DNA of 64,000 nucleotides from positions 81,348-145,347 of the forward strand of contig NZ_PCDP01000002.1 of assembly GCF_003240585.1 (NCBI RefSeq), written 5' to 3'. Source of the DNA: Arminella tubonensis (GTDB lineage Bacteria > Pseudomonadota > Alphaproteobacteria > Rhizobiales > Rhizobiaceae). The position numbers and the translations under genes were made by a program. The notes beneath the pieces are model-generated. The model was not told where the DNA came from and searched no databases. It saw only the letters and a list, made by a program, of their open reading frames with translations. Shown in pieces: positions 44,773 through 54,001 of the stretch. Numbering within the stretch: position 1 is the first letter of the stretch; every line of letters starts with the position of its first letter.

Positions 44773-45971
44773 CCGATGGGCAAAGGCGGCATCTCTCCTT
44801 CGGAAACACGCCAGACCCAGCGCTCGACATCAGGCCGTGCCGCGATCATTTCAATCAAAGCCGCCTCAAACCTCACGTCAGCATCCGGCGGCACGATGTA
44901 GAACGCTGCAGGTGATGGGCGACGATGCGGAAGGGTGGCCGCGGCGATTGGCTGTGTCGATGACAAGTTAAAACGTAGGCCCTTCACGCTTTTCACGCCA
45001 AGCCGCGCCAGGCTCTCGACCAATCGTTGCTCATAGGCGTTTTCGACGGGCAGCCATTGTTCAGTCACCGCCATCAATGTGATCTCGTCGATCGCCGCAA
45101 TGCCCGACTGCGTCAGGCCAAATGTCGCAGTGACCACGAGATGGAACCGGTCGTTTGCCTGCCACAGCTCCAGCTCGGCGGCGTAACGGGACTGGAGACG
45201 GCGCCAGGTACTATCCTCGATCATCAGCGGAAAGCCCGGCATGTGCTTGACGACGACCTTCTGGCCGCTTCGCGCCGAGGCAAAATCCTTCACCTCACCA
45301 ACCAGCAGCATCAACTTGCGCGGCCCCGACGCTGGCGCGTGTAGGTCAGCCAATGAAAGCGCCCGCCTTTGCTCGATCCCCGCCTTGTCCTCCGACCGGA
45401 AAGTCTCCGGGATGAACAGGAGCTCGGTGAGTGCTGCGCCCTTGACCGTCATGGTCGCTGCGGCGTCGAGGAGGTGGTTTCGCACTTGATACCAATGCCG
45501 CTTGCCGGCCCAGTGGGCCGTCCATTCGGTCAAGCCGCCCTGATGCCAGAGGTAATGAAGCAGCGCACGCAGCGACAGTTTCCCGGTCTCGTTCTTGACT
45601 GGCCCTTCATTTACGCCCGCTGCGCCCGCAGCCTTCTGCGCCCCGCGCTTCGACAGTGAAAAGTCGAGTTTGAGCACTGCCATGCCGTTTGCGGGATCGA
45701 GCTGGATCGCCGCGCCGATCAATGGCCCGAGGCCCGACAGCTCGTAGGGTGGCTCGTAGGACTGACATTCCGGATCATGATTGCCACCCGATAGCGGCAT
45801 GCGCTTGATGACAAGTTGCTCGCCAATCCGAGCGATATACATCGGGACACCGCGCTCCGAGCACAGGCACACCGGGCGTTGTCGCATGCGGTAGGCCTCG
45901 GCTAACCGAGCACCAAAGGCTGGATCTTCTTCTTCCACCGTCGCCTGACCAATCTGATAACGCCTGATCAC
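44769..45971 (-). CDS. DUF1173 family plasmid protein
   Basis: 400-residue protein of the DUF1173 family, typical of rhizobial and agrobacterial plasmids. A possible zinc site near the N-terminus is formed by PVCLCSERG and HDPECQSYEPPYELSG. Later segments are LRALLHYLWHQGGLTEWTAH and GPRKLMLLVGEVKDFA. Start GTG 45971 follows AAAGGGA. It is the first gene of the DUF1173-WGR-HU minus-strand operon. Its biochemical role is not known. Confidence 0.75.
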   Translation of the reverse strand: MIRRYQIGQATVEEEDPAFGARLAEAYRMRQRPVCLCSERGVPMYIARIGEQLVIKRMPLSGGNHDPECQSYEPPYELSGLGPLIGAAIQLDPANGMAVLKLDFSLSKRGAQKAAGAAGVNEGPVKNETGKLSLRALLHYLWHQGGLTEWTAHWAGKRHWYQVRNHLLDAAATMTVKGAALTELLFIPETFRSEDKAGIEQRRALSLADLHAPASGPRKLMLLVGEVKDFASARSGQKVVVKHMPGFPLMIEDSTWRRLQSRYAAELELWQANDRFHLVVTATFGLTQSGIAAIDEITLMAVTEQWLPVENAYEQRLVESLARLGVKSVKGLRFNLSSTQPIAAATLPHRRPSPAAFYIVPPDADVRFEAALIEMIAARPDVERWVWRVSEGEMPPLPIG

Positions 45972-46242
45972 AGTGTCCCTTTCTGCTGCGGCTTATCAGT
46001 ATGCCGCAGTTTCGAAAATTGGTGCCTCAAGAGACAAACCCTGGCTGTTGAGATGCGCAATTGTGGGCTCAAGGAAAATGCCGCCTCAAGGTCGGGCGGC
46101 CCCTCCGATTTTGCCTCCACGATGCTCCGAAAAAACCGGGTTCTCCCCACGCCGGCTCCGCCGGTCGCTAACGCGAACCTTCACCCGTCATTCTCCTTGA
46201 GCCGTGCCGATTTCATCTTTCACAAACGTCAAGGAGGCGAAG

Positions 46243-46494
46243 ATGACGATCGAACAACACATCGAAGAACTGCGTGCCGAACTCCGCAATGCACCCGCCC
46301 TCGAAGAGCGTCGGCAGATCAAAGCCGAGCTGAACGCCGCCACCGAAGAACTCGCCGTTCTCCTGAAGTACCTGCCTCCCACTAGGAGGCATTTCGCCAT
46401 GGCGTTCGCTAACGTCGCCAGATCGACCGGCGCCATAACCGCTGACAGGCTCAATACGCATTCTCCGACAGATAAAACTCCAGCGCTGCCTTGA
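46243..46494 (+). CDS. Small helical plasmid protein
   Basis: 83-residue protein starting MTIEQHIEELRAELRNAPAL, with a strong AAGGAGGCGA ribosome-binding site. The first 50 residues form a charged coiled-coil-like helix (RRQIKAELNAATEELAVLLK). The tail FAMAFANVARSTGAIT is less polar. It converges with and overlaps by 44 bases the ribbon-helix-helix gene on the other strand. Family unnamed; common beside parA-like plasmid genes. Confidence 0.55.
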   Translation: MTIEQHIEELRAELRNAPALEERRQIKAELNAATEELAVLLKYLPPTRRHFAMAFANVARSTGAITADRLNTHSPTDKTPALP

Positions 46495-46831
46495 CGACCG
46501 CCGTCATTTTCAGATCGTTTTCCGAGGCCGCGCGCTGCAGCCGGGCTTTGAGCTCGTAGTCCAAAGCGATGTTGATGTAAAATTTAACGTTACGCTGTTT
46601 CGACCGTTTCAGATTTTTGAGACTGGAACGCACGTCCTCCTGCGCGATGGCTCGTGCCTCAGCCGTCTCCCGTCGTTGGTTCTCATTTGGTTTCGACAGC
46701 ATTGGTGCAGGCGCTTTTTTTGTTGATACAGGCGCGGCAGACGTGGCCGCATCGGACGGCGGTTCCGGCTTCCGCTCTGGTCTGCGGGGCGCGATCGACA
46801 AATCTGTCAGGCCAAGCCCTGCCTTGCTCAT
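46451..46831 (-). CDS. ParA-partner protein with ribbon-helix-helix-like C-terminus
   Basis: 126-residue basic protein. A disordered Pro/Lys-rich N-terminal half is followed by NVKFYINIALDYELKARLQR and MTAVVKAALEFYL, a ribbon-helix-helix DNA-binding domain. It overlaps parA by four bases and so resembles the small centromere-binding partner (ParG/ParB type) of a type Ib partition system. It probably binds the palindromes upstream of parA. Confidence 0.7.
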   Translation of the reverse strand: MSKAGLGLTDLSIAPRRPERKPEPPSDAATSAAPVSTKKAPAPMLSKPNENQRRETAEARAIAQEDVRSSLKNLKRSKQRNVKFYINIALDYELKARLQRAASENDLKMTAVVKAALEFYLSENAY

Positions 46832-47538
46832 ACCGCGCCCTCAGCCCGCTCGGACGTCCTGTGTCGTTCGATCTCGTCTACAAGCGTCTGGACCTCAATC
46901 CTCGCCTTGCGCACCGGGTCGGTCAGCGCCTGCATCTGCAACGTGCCCAAGCCATTTTGGATCTCGCGGTAGATGTTGCGCTCGAACAACTCGGTGTCGA
47001 GCAACTGCGTTCGATAGTCCCCCGCGATCAAGCCGGCAACAAACGGCCTGATATAGCGATAGGCTTCGAGATTGCGCCCTGGTATCGAAATGCGGGTGCG
47101 CACATTGATATGGTCGATTGAAAGACCGAACCGGTCGTTGATCTCGTTGACGGTGGCGACAGCCTGCCCTGCCGCCTCGAGTTCCTTGATCGCAGGCTGG
47201 ATCGGAGAAATTACAAGCTCCGCCGACCGGATGATGGTGGTCTGCAAAGAGCTGTCCACCCCTGGCGCGTCAATGATGACGAGGTCGAATGCACGGCCGA
47301 TATTGTCGAATGCCTGCTCGATGGATCGCTGCGTTGCCGCCAGCGTCACCTCAATACCGTCCGGCAGATTGCTCTTCTCCGCACAAAGCCGCCACCATCC
47401 GGATAGATTCTGCCTGTTGTCCGCGTCGATCAGCAAAACACGTTCCCCGCGCAGTGCATACTCACCGCCGATCAATGTCACGAGCGTCGTCTTTCCAGCA
47501 CCGCCCTTATTGCTTACCGCAGCATAGGTCCTTGTCAT
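46828..47538 (-). CDS. parA: ParA-like partition ATPase (second system)
   Basis: 236-residue P-loop ATPase without an N-terminal DNA-binding domain (type Ib). The deviant Walker A NKGGAGKTT has Lys16; LLIDADNRQNLSGWW and the Walker B FDLVIIDAPGVDSS follow. ATG 47538 (MTRTYAAVSNKG) is chosen over a longer frame. This is a second partition locus, independent of repAB, and lies divergent from the mobilization genes. It may mark a formerly separate mobilizable replicon. Confidence 0.9.
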   Translation of the reverse strand: MTRTYAAVSNKGGAGKTTLVTLIGGEYALRGERVLLIDADNRQNLSGWWRLCAEKSNLPDGIEVTLAATQRSIEQAFDNIGRAFDLVIIDAPGVDSSLQTTIIRSAELVISPIQPAIKELEAAGQAVATVNEINDRFGLSIDHINVRTRISIPGRNLEAYRYIRPFVAGLIAGDYRTQLLDTELFERNIYREIQNGLGTLQMQALTDPVRKARIEVQTLVDEIERHRTSERAEGAV

Positions 47539-47610
47539 TGGCTCGCCTTCGTATCGAGGTGATGATGGAAAGCATTCTGCCTTGAGTGTGACGCCAAGAG
47601 CAAGCAAAAA

Positions 47611-47629
47611 ATGAATATATCATATTCAT
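47611..47629. promoter_or_regulatory. Palindrome upstream of parA
   Basis: ATGAATAT and ATATTCAT separated by three bases, 72 bases before the parA start. Candidate operator or centromere of the second partition system. Confidence 0.5.
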
Positions 47630-47675
47630 ATGTGTCTGATGTCTGTGCGCTGCAAATGCACGAGGGCCTACAGTG

Positions 47676-47689
47676 TGGAATATATTCCA
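47676..47689. promoter_or_regulatory. Second palindrome in the parA-mobC gap
   Basis: TGGAATATATTCCA, perfect 14-base palindrome in an AT-rich stretch. The whole gap (47539-48029) should also hold the mobC promoter and probably oriT; I cannot point to a nic site. Confidence 0.45.
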
Positions 47690-48029
47690 TACTCAATAAA
47701 TGCAGCACTCGGACACTCTGCAAAAATGCCGTGCTTGGACATGGCGACAATCACTACATTCATACAAAACAAATAATTACAGCATACATGGCGCGCATCT
47801 GAGGTGTCTAACATCCTGTCTGTTCGATGCATTCAGCTATGGGTCCGAAGCATTCAGTTCAAGAGAGGTTGCCGATTTCCGAATCGGTCGCGATCTCATG
47901 GGCTTATCAAAATGTTACTGAATCGGTAGTGGTGGTTTGGCAGGATACGCAAAATTGTGATACAAATTTGCTGGCTATCGACGGACAGGCCATCGATGAG
48001 ACCTGCGGTCGGCTTTTTAGGAGCGTCCG

Positions 48030-48440
48030 ATGAGCGAGATTTCGGAGATTGAGACGGTCACGGTGATCGCCAATGAGCGCAAGTCAAAGGTGGTTCACGC
48101 CAGGTTCGGCGTGACAGAAATCAGCATGATCGAGAAGGCAGCGAAAGCAGCCGGCCTGACAGTCTCAGCATTCATTCGGTCGCTGACGCTAGAGGGGGCA
48201 GGCGTGCGTCCGTTCTTGACGGACTCGGATCTTGCAATCCTTGGATTGCTGCTCGCCGAGGTCAGGGCCATCGGCGTGAACCTCAATCAATTCGCACGGG
48301 CGGCAAACCGAAGGAAGCAAGGCCGCCCGGAAGAGGAGAGGGTGGTGATCAACGATGTTCATCGCGCCGTCGCCGCCCTGCTGCTGGAGCTGAAAGCATT
48401 TGCCGAGCGTGGCGCTCGAACCCGTAGCCGGAAAAGCTGA
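48030..48440 (+). CDS. mobC: MobC-type plasmid mobilization protein
   Basis: 136-residue relaxosome accessory protein. An N-terminal ribbon-helix-helix (VVHARFGVTEISMIEKAAKA, LTVSAFIRSLTLEG) is followed by the MobC signature AIGVNLNQFARAANRRKQGR. It helps the relaxase at oriT. The stop overlaps the relaxase start by one base (TGATG). TTAGGAGCG precedes the ATG. Confidence 0.85.
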   Translation: MSEISEIETVTVIANERKSKVVHARFGVTEISMIEKAAKAAGLTVSAFIRSLTLEGAGVRPFLTDSDLAILGLLLAEVRAIGVNLNQFARAANRRKQGRPEEERVVINDVHRAVAALLLELKAFAERGARTRSRKS

Positions 48441-50602
48441 TGGAAATCTTTCTTGGAGCGTTCGCCACAGAATGGCAGCAGCGCAGGGCGGCATTCCTCC
48501 ATGATCTGTCACTCGGGCGGCGTCGGGTGCCAGACGACGATGAAAGGCGTCGCCGGGGCGGCTCTGTTGCCACGCCAGGGGCGGCAGGAAAGAGGACGCG
48601 CTTTTCATCCGGGACTGCTAATTTGACGTCGGCCGGAAGAGCGGCAGGGCAACGCAGTGCCGATCGACCGATGCGGGCAAGGTTTGCGGGGCTTGCCTCC
48701 GGTAGTCAGCCGACGGTCGTCAAGATGGCGTCGTTCAGTGGCGGCGGGCGATTGGGGGCGATGATAAACTATGTCTCCCGCAATGGCGCCGTCGTGGTCG
48801 AGAACGAACGCGGCGATCAACTCCGAGGTCGCGACCAACTTTCGACCGTAGCAACCGAGTGGGATCATCTCCTGAAGAACCGCACTGAGAGCAGGGATAT
48901 CGGCCAGTTCAAGATCGCCGTCGAGGACCGCCTGATTGATAGCAGAAACCTGCTCGAGCGCGCACGGACGATCGTCAAAGACGGGCTCGGCGACCGCGCA
49001 TTCGCAATCGCCGTGTCCGAGCGCCCCGATGGATCCGGCTTTGATATCGATGGCGTTACTGTGCTGCGGAGCGGGCAGGGCGAAAGGCTGACCGCCGACG
49101 CCAAGGCGACGGATATCGTTCAAGGGCGGATCGATAAGGGTCAAAACGGCGCAAGCGGTACAGACTTCCAATTTACCGGCTATGGCAACGGCACCGACTA
49201 CGGTACGAGCCGGCTGCGCTCGCTCGTGGAAAAACATGAGGGTGCCGTCCAAGACCAGGAGGGCCGAGCGATTGCGGACGGCAAGCGCGCCGGTGATCTT
49301 GTCCAGCAGGATTGGCGCAATCAACTCCACAGCCGCAAGCCGCGCGATGTCATGCACCTGATCCTGTCGGCACGCGCCGGCACCGATGCTGTGGCCTTCC
49401 AGGATGCGGCCCGTGATTTTCTGGGGAGCCAATTTGCGAACCATCGATACGTGTTTTCGCTTCACGAGGTCTCCAGCGATCCGAAGGCTGAGGACGCCGG
49501 CGGCAAGCGTCCCCATGTCCATGTGCATGCGATCGTTGCCATGCGCTCGGACGCCGGTGATCGGCTCGAAACGACGATTGCGACCTTTCGCCAGTGGCGC
49601 CTCAACATGGCTGAAAAGGCACGGGCGCAGGGCCTTAATATGGAGATGACCGATCGGCGTGATCGCGCCAGCCCCGCTAGCTATTCGAAAAATAAGGTTC
49701 GCCCGATGAACATGATCGGTCGCACTCAACATGAGGGGACGAGCGATGGGGCGCAAAGTCGCTATGATGCAAAGCGACGTGATGAGCCAAGTCCCGCGAC
49801 GACGACATCCGGACAAGCCTATATGCTGGCTGCCCGACGAGAATGGCAGGACCAGAGCAACACCAGGCTCTCCCGGCTCAGTCAGGATTTTGCCACTGCG
49901 CAGCTCATGCGCCTTAATGAAGGTAGGGCGCCTGCTGAGCAAGGGGTAGCCGCTTATGGCGAACAGCCAAATACAGGCTCGCAATTCCGATCACACTTGG
50001 TAAGGTTGGCTGCGCTTGTTTCGGAGACTGATGATATGCGGCACATGACGCGACCAGAGTTTGAAGCTTACGAAAAGCGCGTCGAGGCGGCGCTCTTCCA
50101 GGCAGGGCGTGTGATGCCGCCAGAAGAACGGAAAGACTTCGAGGAGATCGCCGCCGCGGCACGTGATCACGTCAATGTTCGACGCGAACTCGTGAAGGTC
50201 ACCGAGGAAAGAACCGCTCCCGGAATAGCCGATCAAAGAATTTCCGAGGCGCCTCGCGAAGAACGGGACAACGGACACGAGGTCGACGATGAGCTGAAGA
50301 CCGCTTTGCAAGCAATCGAGAGAGAACGACAAAGCACAGAACGCGAAAGGACTGGGCGGGTTGGCCCCCGCGATCCAATGCCTCATCAGCGAAGCGATGC
50401 ATCAACCCGGCCCCGTGAACCAACTACCGAGGCGCGGCAACCGCAGAGCGACAGCGAGCCCCAGCGACGCGACGATCCTGACGAGCAGACCGGCGATACC
50501 TCCAGAAGTGACCCAGCCAGACAGCACGTCCCGCGGCTAGAGGAAATGGAGCGGGAAGCCGAACAGCGGCATCAACGCGAGCGCGACGAACGAGAGCGAT
50601 AG
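48440..50602 (+). CDS. Relaxase/mobilization nuclease
   Basis: 720-residue relaxase. The conserved N-terminal Tyr region is MINYVSRNGAVVVENERG (about residues 109-126) and the metal-binding three-His motif is PHVHVHAIV near residue 358. The spacing is longer than in classical VirD2 relaxases, so the N-terminal domain carries an insertion or the Tyr is another residue. The last 150 residues are charged, repetitive and probably disordered (ERERQSTERERTG, EREAEQRHQRERDERER), as in transfer signals. Coupled to mobC. No type IV secretion genes are in the window, so it would be mobilizable rather than self-transmissible on this evidence. Confidence 0.85.
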   Translation: MEIFLGAFATEWQQRRAAFLHDLSLGRRRVPDDDERRRRGGSVATPGAAGKRTRFSSGTANLTSAGRAAGQRSADRPMRARFAGLASGSQPTVVKMASFSGGGRLGAMINYVSRNGAVVVENERGDQLRGRDQLSTVATEWDHLLKNRTESRDIGQFKIAVEDRLIDSRNLLERARTIVKDGLGDRAFAIAVSERPDGSGFDIDGVTVLRSGQGERLTADAKATDIVQGRIDKGQNGASGTDFQFTGYGNGTDYGTSRLRSLVEKHEGAVQDQEGRAIADGKRAGDLVQQDWRNQLHSRKPRDVMHLILSARAGTDAVAFQDAARDFLGSQFANHRYVFSLHEVSSDPKAEDAGGKRPHVHVHAIVAMRSDAGDRLETTIATFRQWRLNMAEKARAQGLNMEMTDRRDRASPASYSKNKVRPMNMIGRTQHEGTSDGAQSRYDAKRRDEPSPATTTSGQAYMLAARREWQDQSNTRLSRLSQDFATAQLMRLNEGRAPAEQGVAAYGEQPNTGSQFRSHLVRLAALVSETDDMRHMTRPEFEAYEKRVEAALFQAGRVMPPEERKDFEEIAAAARDHVNVRRELVKVTEERTAPGIADQRISEAPREERDNGHEVDDELKTALQAIERERQSTERERTGRVGPRDPMPHQRSDASTRPREPTTEARQPQSDSEPQRRDDPDEQTGDTSRSDPARQHVPRLEEMEREAEQRHQRERDERER

Positions 50603-50612
50603 GAGATGTTCG

Positions 50613-50777
50613 ATGCATGAGGGCAGAACACGCGTCTTGGTCGTTAAGGACGATTCAAAAGCCAACCAGGGATGGGCTAAGGTATTCGGTACCGTGTTCG
50701 TCATCGTCAGGGCGCTTGCAGTGGTCGATCACAAACTGACATCCCCGCGCGCTACGATCGCGGCATGGTTCAGGTAA
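50613..50777 (+). CDS. Possible 54-residue protein after the relaxase
   Basis: Frame starting MHEGRTRVLVVKDDSKANQG, behind AGGAGATGTTCG, 10 bases after the relaxase stop. The beginning resembles a receiver-domain first strand (RVLVVxDD), then diverges to a hydrophobic segment (VFGTVFVIVRALAVV). It may be a fragment of a response regulator or a chance frame with a good ribosome-binding site. Confidence 0.3.
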   Translation: MHEGRTRVLVVKDDSKANQGWAKVFGTVFVIVRALAVVDHKLTSPRATIAAWFR

Positions 50778-51440
50778 AACCGTGCTTCGCCCGGTCACGG
50801 AGTCGCGACGTGCGAAGATATGCATTAAGCAGATGAGGTGTTGGCGATGTCGCGGCCGCACGAGCTTGGCGGGGTTGCGCTCGGTAGAGCTTCGTGTCCG
50901 AGAATGCCCACTTCTCAGCAGTTCAGCTACTTCATCACAGTCTTTTGTCGCAGCGCCTGTCTCGATCTTCTGGCCTGATGCAGAGCCCGGCAATCTCCAA
51001 TGCACAGGGCTGGTTCGGCAGGCTGCTCAACCGGCGGGCGATGCGGTCGGCTCACCTTCATTGCGTTCGGCTGTTTCGTTGGCTTCATCCTGGCACAAGG
51101 GCGCCCTCATCGTTCCTCCCATCATCGCCGCCATGCCGAGAGCCCAAAACCCGGGGTCGCCGGGAAAGTGGAGGCCGTTTTACCGGGTCCAGCCTTCGTT
51201 TAGACCGCCAAAGATGATTCCGCCACTCTGCCGACTTGGCTGGGCATCCCTCGCTTGCGTCATACACTTGGCCTTGCGCGCTGGGGCACTTCTCGATCGA
51301 GATCCTATCGAACGTTGGTTTTCTTCTCCGAAAACCTTTTGCTCTCCATTGTCATCCGCATTTTTGAGTTTTAGATCATGGTTTGTAAAAATTGGCCCTC
51401 ATGAGACGGCTATGGACCATCGAGTTAATGGAGGTGTCGC
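50778..51440. other. About 660 bases without a supported gene
   Basis: Long random frames only. The last 120 bases become AT-rich and probably contain the promoter of the aldolase gene. Confidence 0.4.
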
Positions 51441-52310
51441 ATGGAAACCTTTCGCGAAATCCTGCAGACGGCTGAGTCCCGCGGCGTGGCGATCGGCCAT
51501 TTTAATGTCGCCGATCTCACGTTGATAAAGGCTGTCTTTAACGCCTCACAGGAGCTGCAGGTGCCAGTAGTGGTCGGCGCGTCCGAGGGGGAGAGAAAGT
51601 TCTTTGGAACAACGCAGCTGGCTGCTGTTGTAAGGAGCCTCAGGGACCAGTTCGATTGGCCGATTTTCCTGAACGCGGACCACACTCGCTCACTGGCCAG
51701 CGCTCTTGAGGCCGTGAATGCCGGATTCGATTCCGTGGTTTTCGATTTGTCCGCCCTTCCATTCGAAGAGAACATCAGACAAACCAAAGAAGCTATCGAG
51801 GTGCTTAAGTCCGCGAATCCATCAATTCTGATCGAGGGCGAGATCGGGGATATTGGGACAGGTTCGGAAATCCATCAGAATATGGAGATTTCCGAACAGG
51901 TCTTAACGACAGCGTCCGAGGCAAGACATTTTGTCGAATCCACCGGGGTTGATATCCTCGCGCCGGCTGTCGGAAATGCCCATGGCATGCTGCAGAGTAT
52001 GGTGGATGGCGAGACGAAGAAACATCTTCGGATTGATCGAATTCAGGAAATCAAGGCGGCAACCAACGTCTTTTTGACTCTGCATGGGGGGTCGGGAACG
52101 GCAGACGCTGACTTGGAGCAGGCGGTAAAAGCCGGCATCAACGTCGTGCACATCAACACGGAACTGCGTGTCGCGTGGCGGAGGGGACTGGAGGAAGGAT
52201 TGGCGAAACAGAAATCGGAAGTGATCCCCTACAAAATACTCCCGGCTGCGGTAGAGTCGGTGCAACGGGTCGTGCATTCAAGGCTAAGGCTGCTCAATAA
52301 CTTGCATTAG
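51441..52310 (+). CDS. Class II fructose/tagatose-bisphosphate-type aldolase
   Basis: 289-residue zinc aldolase. Zinc ligands are visible in FLNADHTRSL (His), PAVGNAHGML (His) and FLTLHGGSGTAD (His). The catalytic Asp is in NADH and the Glu in LIEGEIGDIGTGSE. GAHFNV-like start (IGHFNVADLTLIKAVFNAS) is typical. It is closer to the KbaY/GatY/FbaA-like short forms. GGAGGTG precedes ATG 51441. Isolated, no pathway neighbours, so which bisphosphate it cleaves is unknown. Confidence 0.85.
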   Translation: METFREILQTAESRGVAIGHFNVADLTLIKAVFNASQELQVPVVVGASEGERKFFGTTQLAAVVRSLRDQFDWPIFLNADHTRSLASALEAVNAGFDSVVFDLSALPFEENIRQTKEAIEVLKSANPSILIEGEIGDIGTGSEIHQNMEISEQVLTTASEARHFVESTGVDILAPAVGNAHGMLQSMVDGETKKHLRIDRIQEIKAATNVFLTLHGGSGTADADLEQAVKAGINVVHINTELRVAWRRGLEEGLAKQKSEVIPYKILPAAVESVQRVVHSRLRLLNNLH

Positions 52311-52798
52311 GGGTTCTACCTTCCAAGCTGATGCGAGCTCGCTCTGACAGTTCATAACAATCGCTCGAAAGGGGCAACGGTTCGCGGTTGTAGGCCCGTG
52401 CTGCTTTCATCAATCACTCAGCGCGGCTGGAACTCTCCCACGACCGTCGATATGGCATACGACACCGGTTTGGTTTGATATGACTGGGTGGTCGCCTAGC
52501 AGTTTGTCGACGTCATGCAAGATGGCATATACCGTTGTCTTCCGGATGCACGCCAACCAGACTGCGCGATCAGGAGTATGGAAATTCGCAACGGTAAACA
52601 GAATCCCGTCGAGTGCGCCAATCATATAAACAAGCCGTGCTTGCTCCGGTCCCTCCAGTCTTTTGTGGCCGGGGTGAAGATCACTGCGGCGTCATATAAA
52701 CGGTGCACAGCCGGCTCATCTCAGGGCGCAGGTCGAAGTCCCGGCACAGTATCCGCTACGCCTCGTTCATCACGAATTTGTGTGCTCACCCATTCAGG
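52311..52798. other. About 490 bases without a supported gene
   Basis: A 71-residue minus-strand frame (52410-52625, VANFHTPDRAVWLACI) is the most protein-like, but it has no ribosome-binding site and no family. Otherwise nothing. Confidence 0.35.
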
Positions 52799-53212
52799 TC
52801 AGAACCGGTCACGAGCGCGATCGTAGAGACCGCGAACCTCATCGAGCGCACTGTCGTAGCGCGAACGCGAGGGCGTGGTCCGAAGTGCGGCGACCGCAAA
52901 GGCGAACGCACCTGCGAAGGCCGCCACCACCACCAACGCCGACACGGGATAGAGCTTCACGGCCGCTTCAGTCTGCCATGCCGCCTGTCGTGTGCCGCGT
53001 TTTGCCGCCTGTGCGGCGTCCGTCACCTGTTGCCGAAGGACGCCGAGCTGCTTGCGAAGCGCTTCCAGCTCTACGCGAGGATCGTGGTCGGGCTGTGGAG
53101 GGATGCCGACCGACGCCGCGTTGACATCTACGATCGCCTTCGGAATTGGTTCGCCGATTTTCGTGGCGGAGCGTTCCAGCTTCGCGGTATCGGTTAACTT
53201 GCGAGGTGGCAT
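52799..53212 (-). CDS. DUF883/ElaB-like small tail-anchored protein
   Basis: 137-residue protein with a charged N-terminal part, a coiled coil (VELEALRKQLGVLRQQVTDA) and a single membrane span near the C-terminus (VSALVVVAAFAGAFAFAVAAL), followed by a basic tail. The layout is that of ElaB/YqjD-type ribosome- or envelope-associated stress proteins. ATG 53212 (MPPRKLTD) is preceded by GGAGG. It is divergent from the PhnA-like gene, both membrane proteins. Confidence 0.6.
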   Translation of the reverse strand: MPPRKLTDTAKLERSATKIGEPIPKAIVDVNAASVGIPPQPDHDPRVELEALRKQLGVLRQQVTDAAQAAKRGTRQAAWQTEAAVKLYPVSALVVVAAFAGAFAFAVAALRTTPSRSRYDSALDEVRGLYDRARDRF

Positions 53213-53372
53213 GACAAACCTCCAGTGATTGATCTTCTGCATTAGAAGTGGAGTATCGGCAACGCAAGACAAGAGCGGCGAACGAACGACCGGTCGAGCC
53301 AATATCCTCCGAGGTAATTTTCAAGCTGCCATCGAGACCAGCGTGCGGGTCAACTCGCGAACGTCGTAGGGC

Positions 53373-54001
53373 ATGGAGAAAAAAAAGACGCCGCGTTACG
53401 GCAAACTGGAGCGCGAAGGCCCCGCTTCATTAGTTGGGCACTTGCAACTCTATTCGTGGCCGGGTTCCTCGCCTCCTCTCTAACGTCCCTAGCGGGTGTA
53501 GGCGCGAGCGCTGTCGGCACTGCTACGGTTGCGGCAGGCGCGGTCGGAACTGCCGCCGTGGCGACTTCGGGTCCCGATCGTTCGACATCGTACTTCACGG
53601 ACGCCCTTCTGCGCCCCGAACGGGCGAGCGCCCGTACAGGAAGCGACGACGGCGCGGCGACAGCCGAAATCTCCCGCATCCTCCTTCAGGGCGCCGCAAA
53701 CGGGCAGGTCCCGGACGGCGACAAGACCTACATCGCAAGTATTGTTTCCGCCCGGACGGGGCTCGCCGAGGCGGATGCCCGTGCTAGGGTGAACACGGTT
53801 CTGAAGCAGATCGACGATGCGAAGGCTGCGGCGAAACAAGTAGCGGACAAGGCGCGCAAGGCCGCGGCAATGTCCGCGCTTGTCGGTTCGATTTCCCTGC
53901 TGGTGGGAGCATTTATCGCATCCGCATCCGCTGCTCTCGGTGGCAGGCAGCGTGACGAGGAAGAAGATCTGCTGATAACGACGCAGGGTCGGGTGATCTA
54001 G
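53373..54001 (+). pseudogene. PhnA-like membrane protein, frame broken or slippery at an A8 tract
   Basis: The body (53400-54001) encodes two membrane regions, FISWALATLFVAGFLASSLT and ALVGSISLLVGAFIASASAA, around DKTYIASIVSARTGLAEADA and VLKQIDDAKAAAKQVADKAR, as in rhizobial PhnA-like membrane proteins. There is no in-frame ATG before GTG 53456, which is inside the first span. ATG 53373 begins a different frame, but one extra A in the adjacent A8 run (53378-53385) would read MEKKKDAALRQTGARRPRFI straight into the body. So expression needs slippage, or the sequence lacks one A. Confidence 0.6.

Noticed and set aside
47539..48029. CRISPR-like or iteron repeats in the parA-mobC gap
   Set aside because: Only isolated palindromes and one short direct repeat (GCATTCAG twice) are present; there is no regular array.
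48605..49984. 459-residue minus-strand frame opposite the relaxase
   Set aside because: Shadow frame of a GC-rich gene; the plus-strand relaxase has clear motifs and coupling to mobC.
52410..52625. 71-residue minus-strand frame
   Set aside because: Somewhat protein-like but no ribosome-binding site and no recognisable family; kept only as a note.
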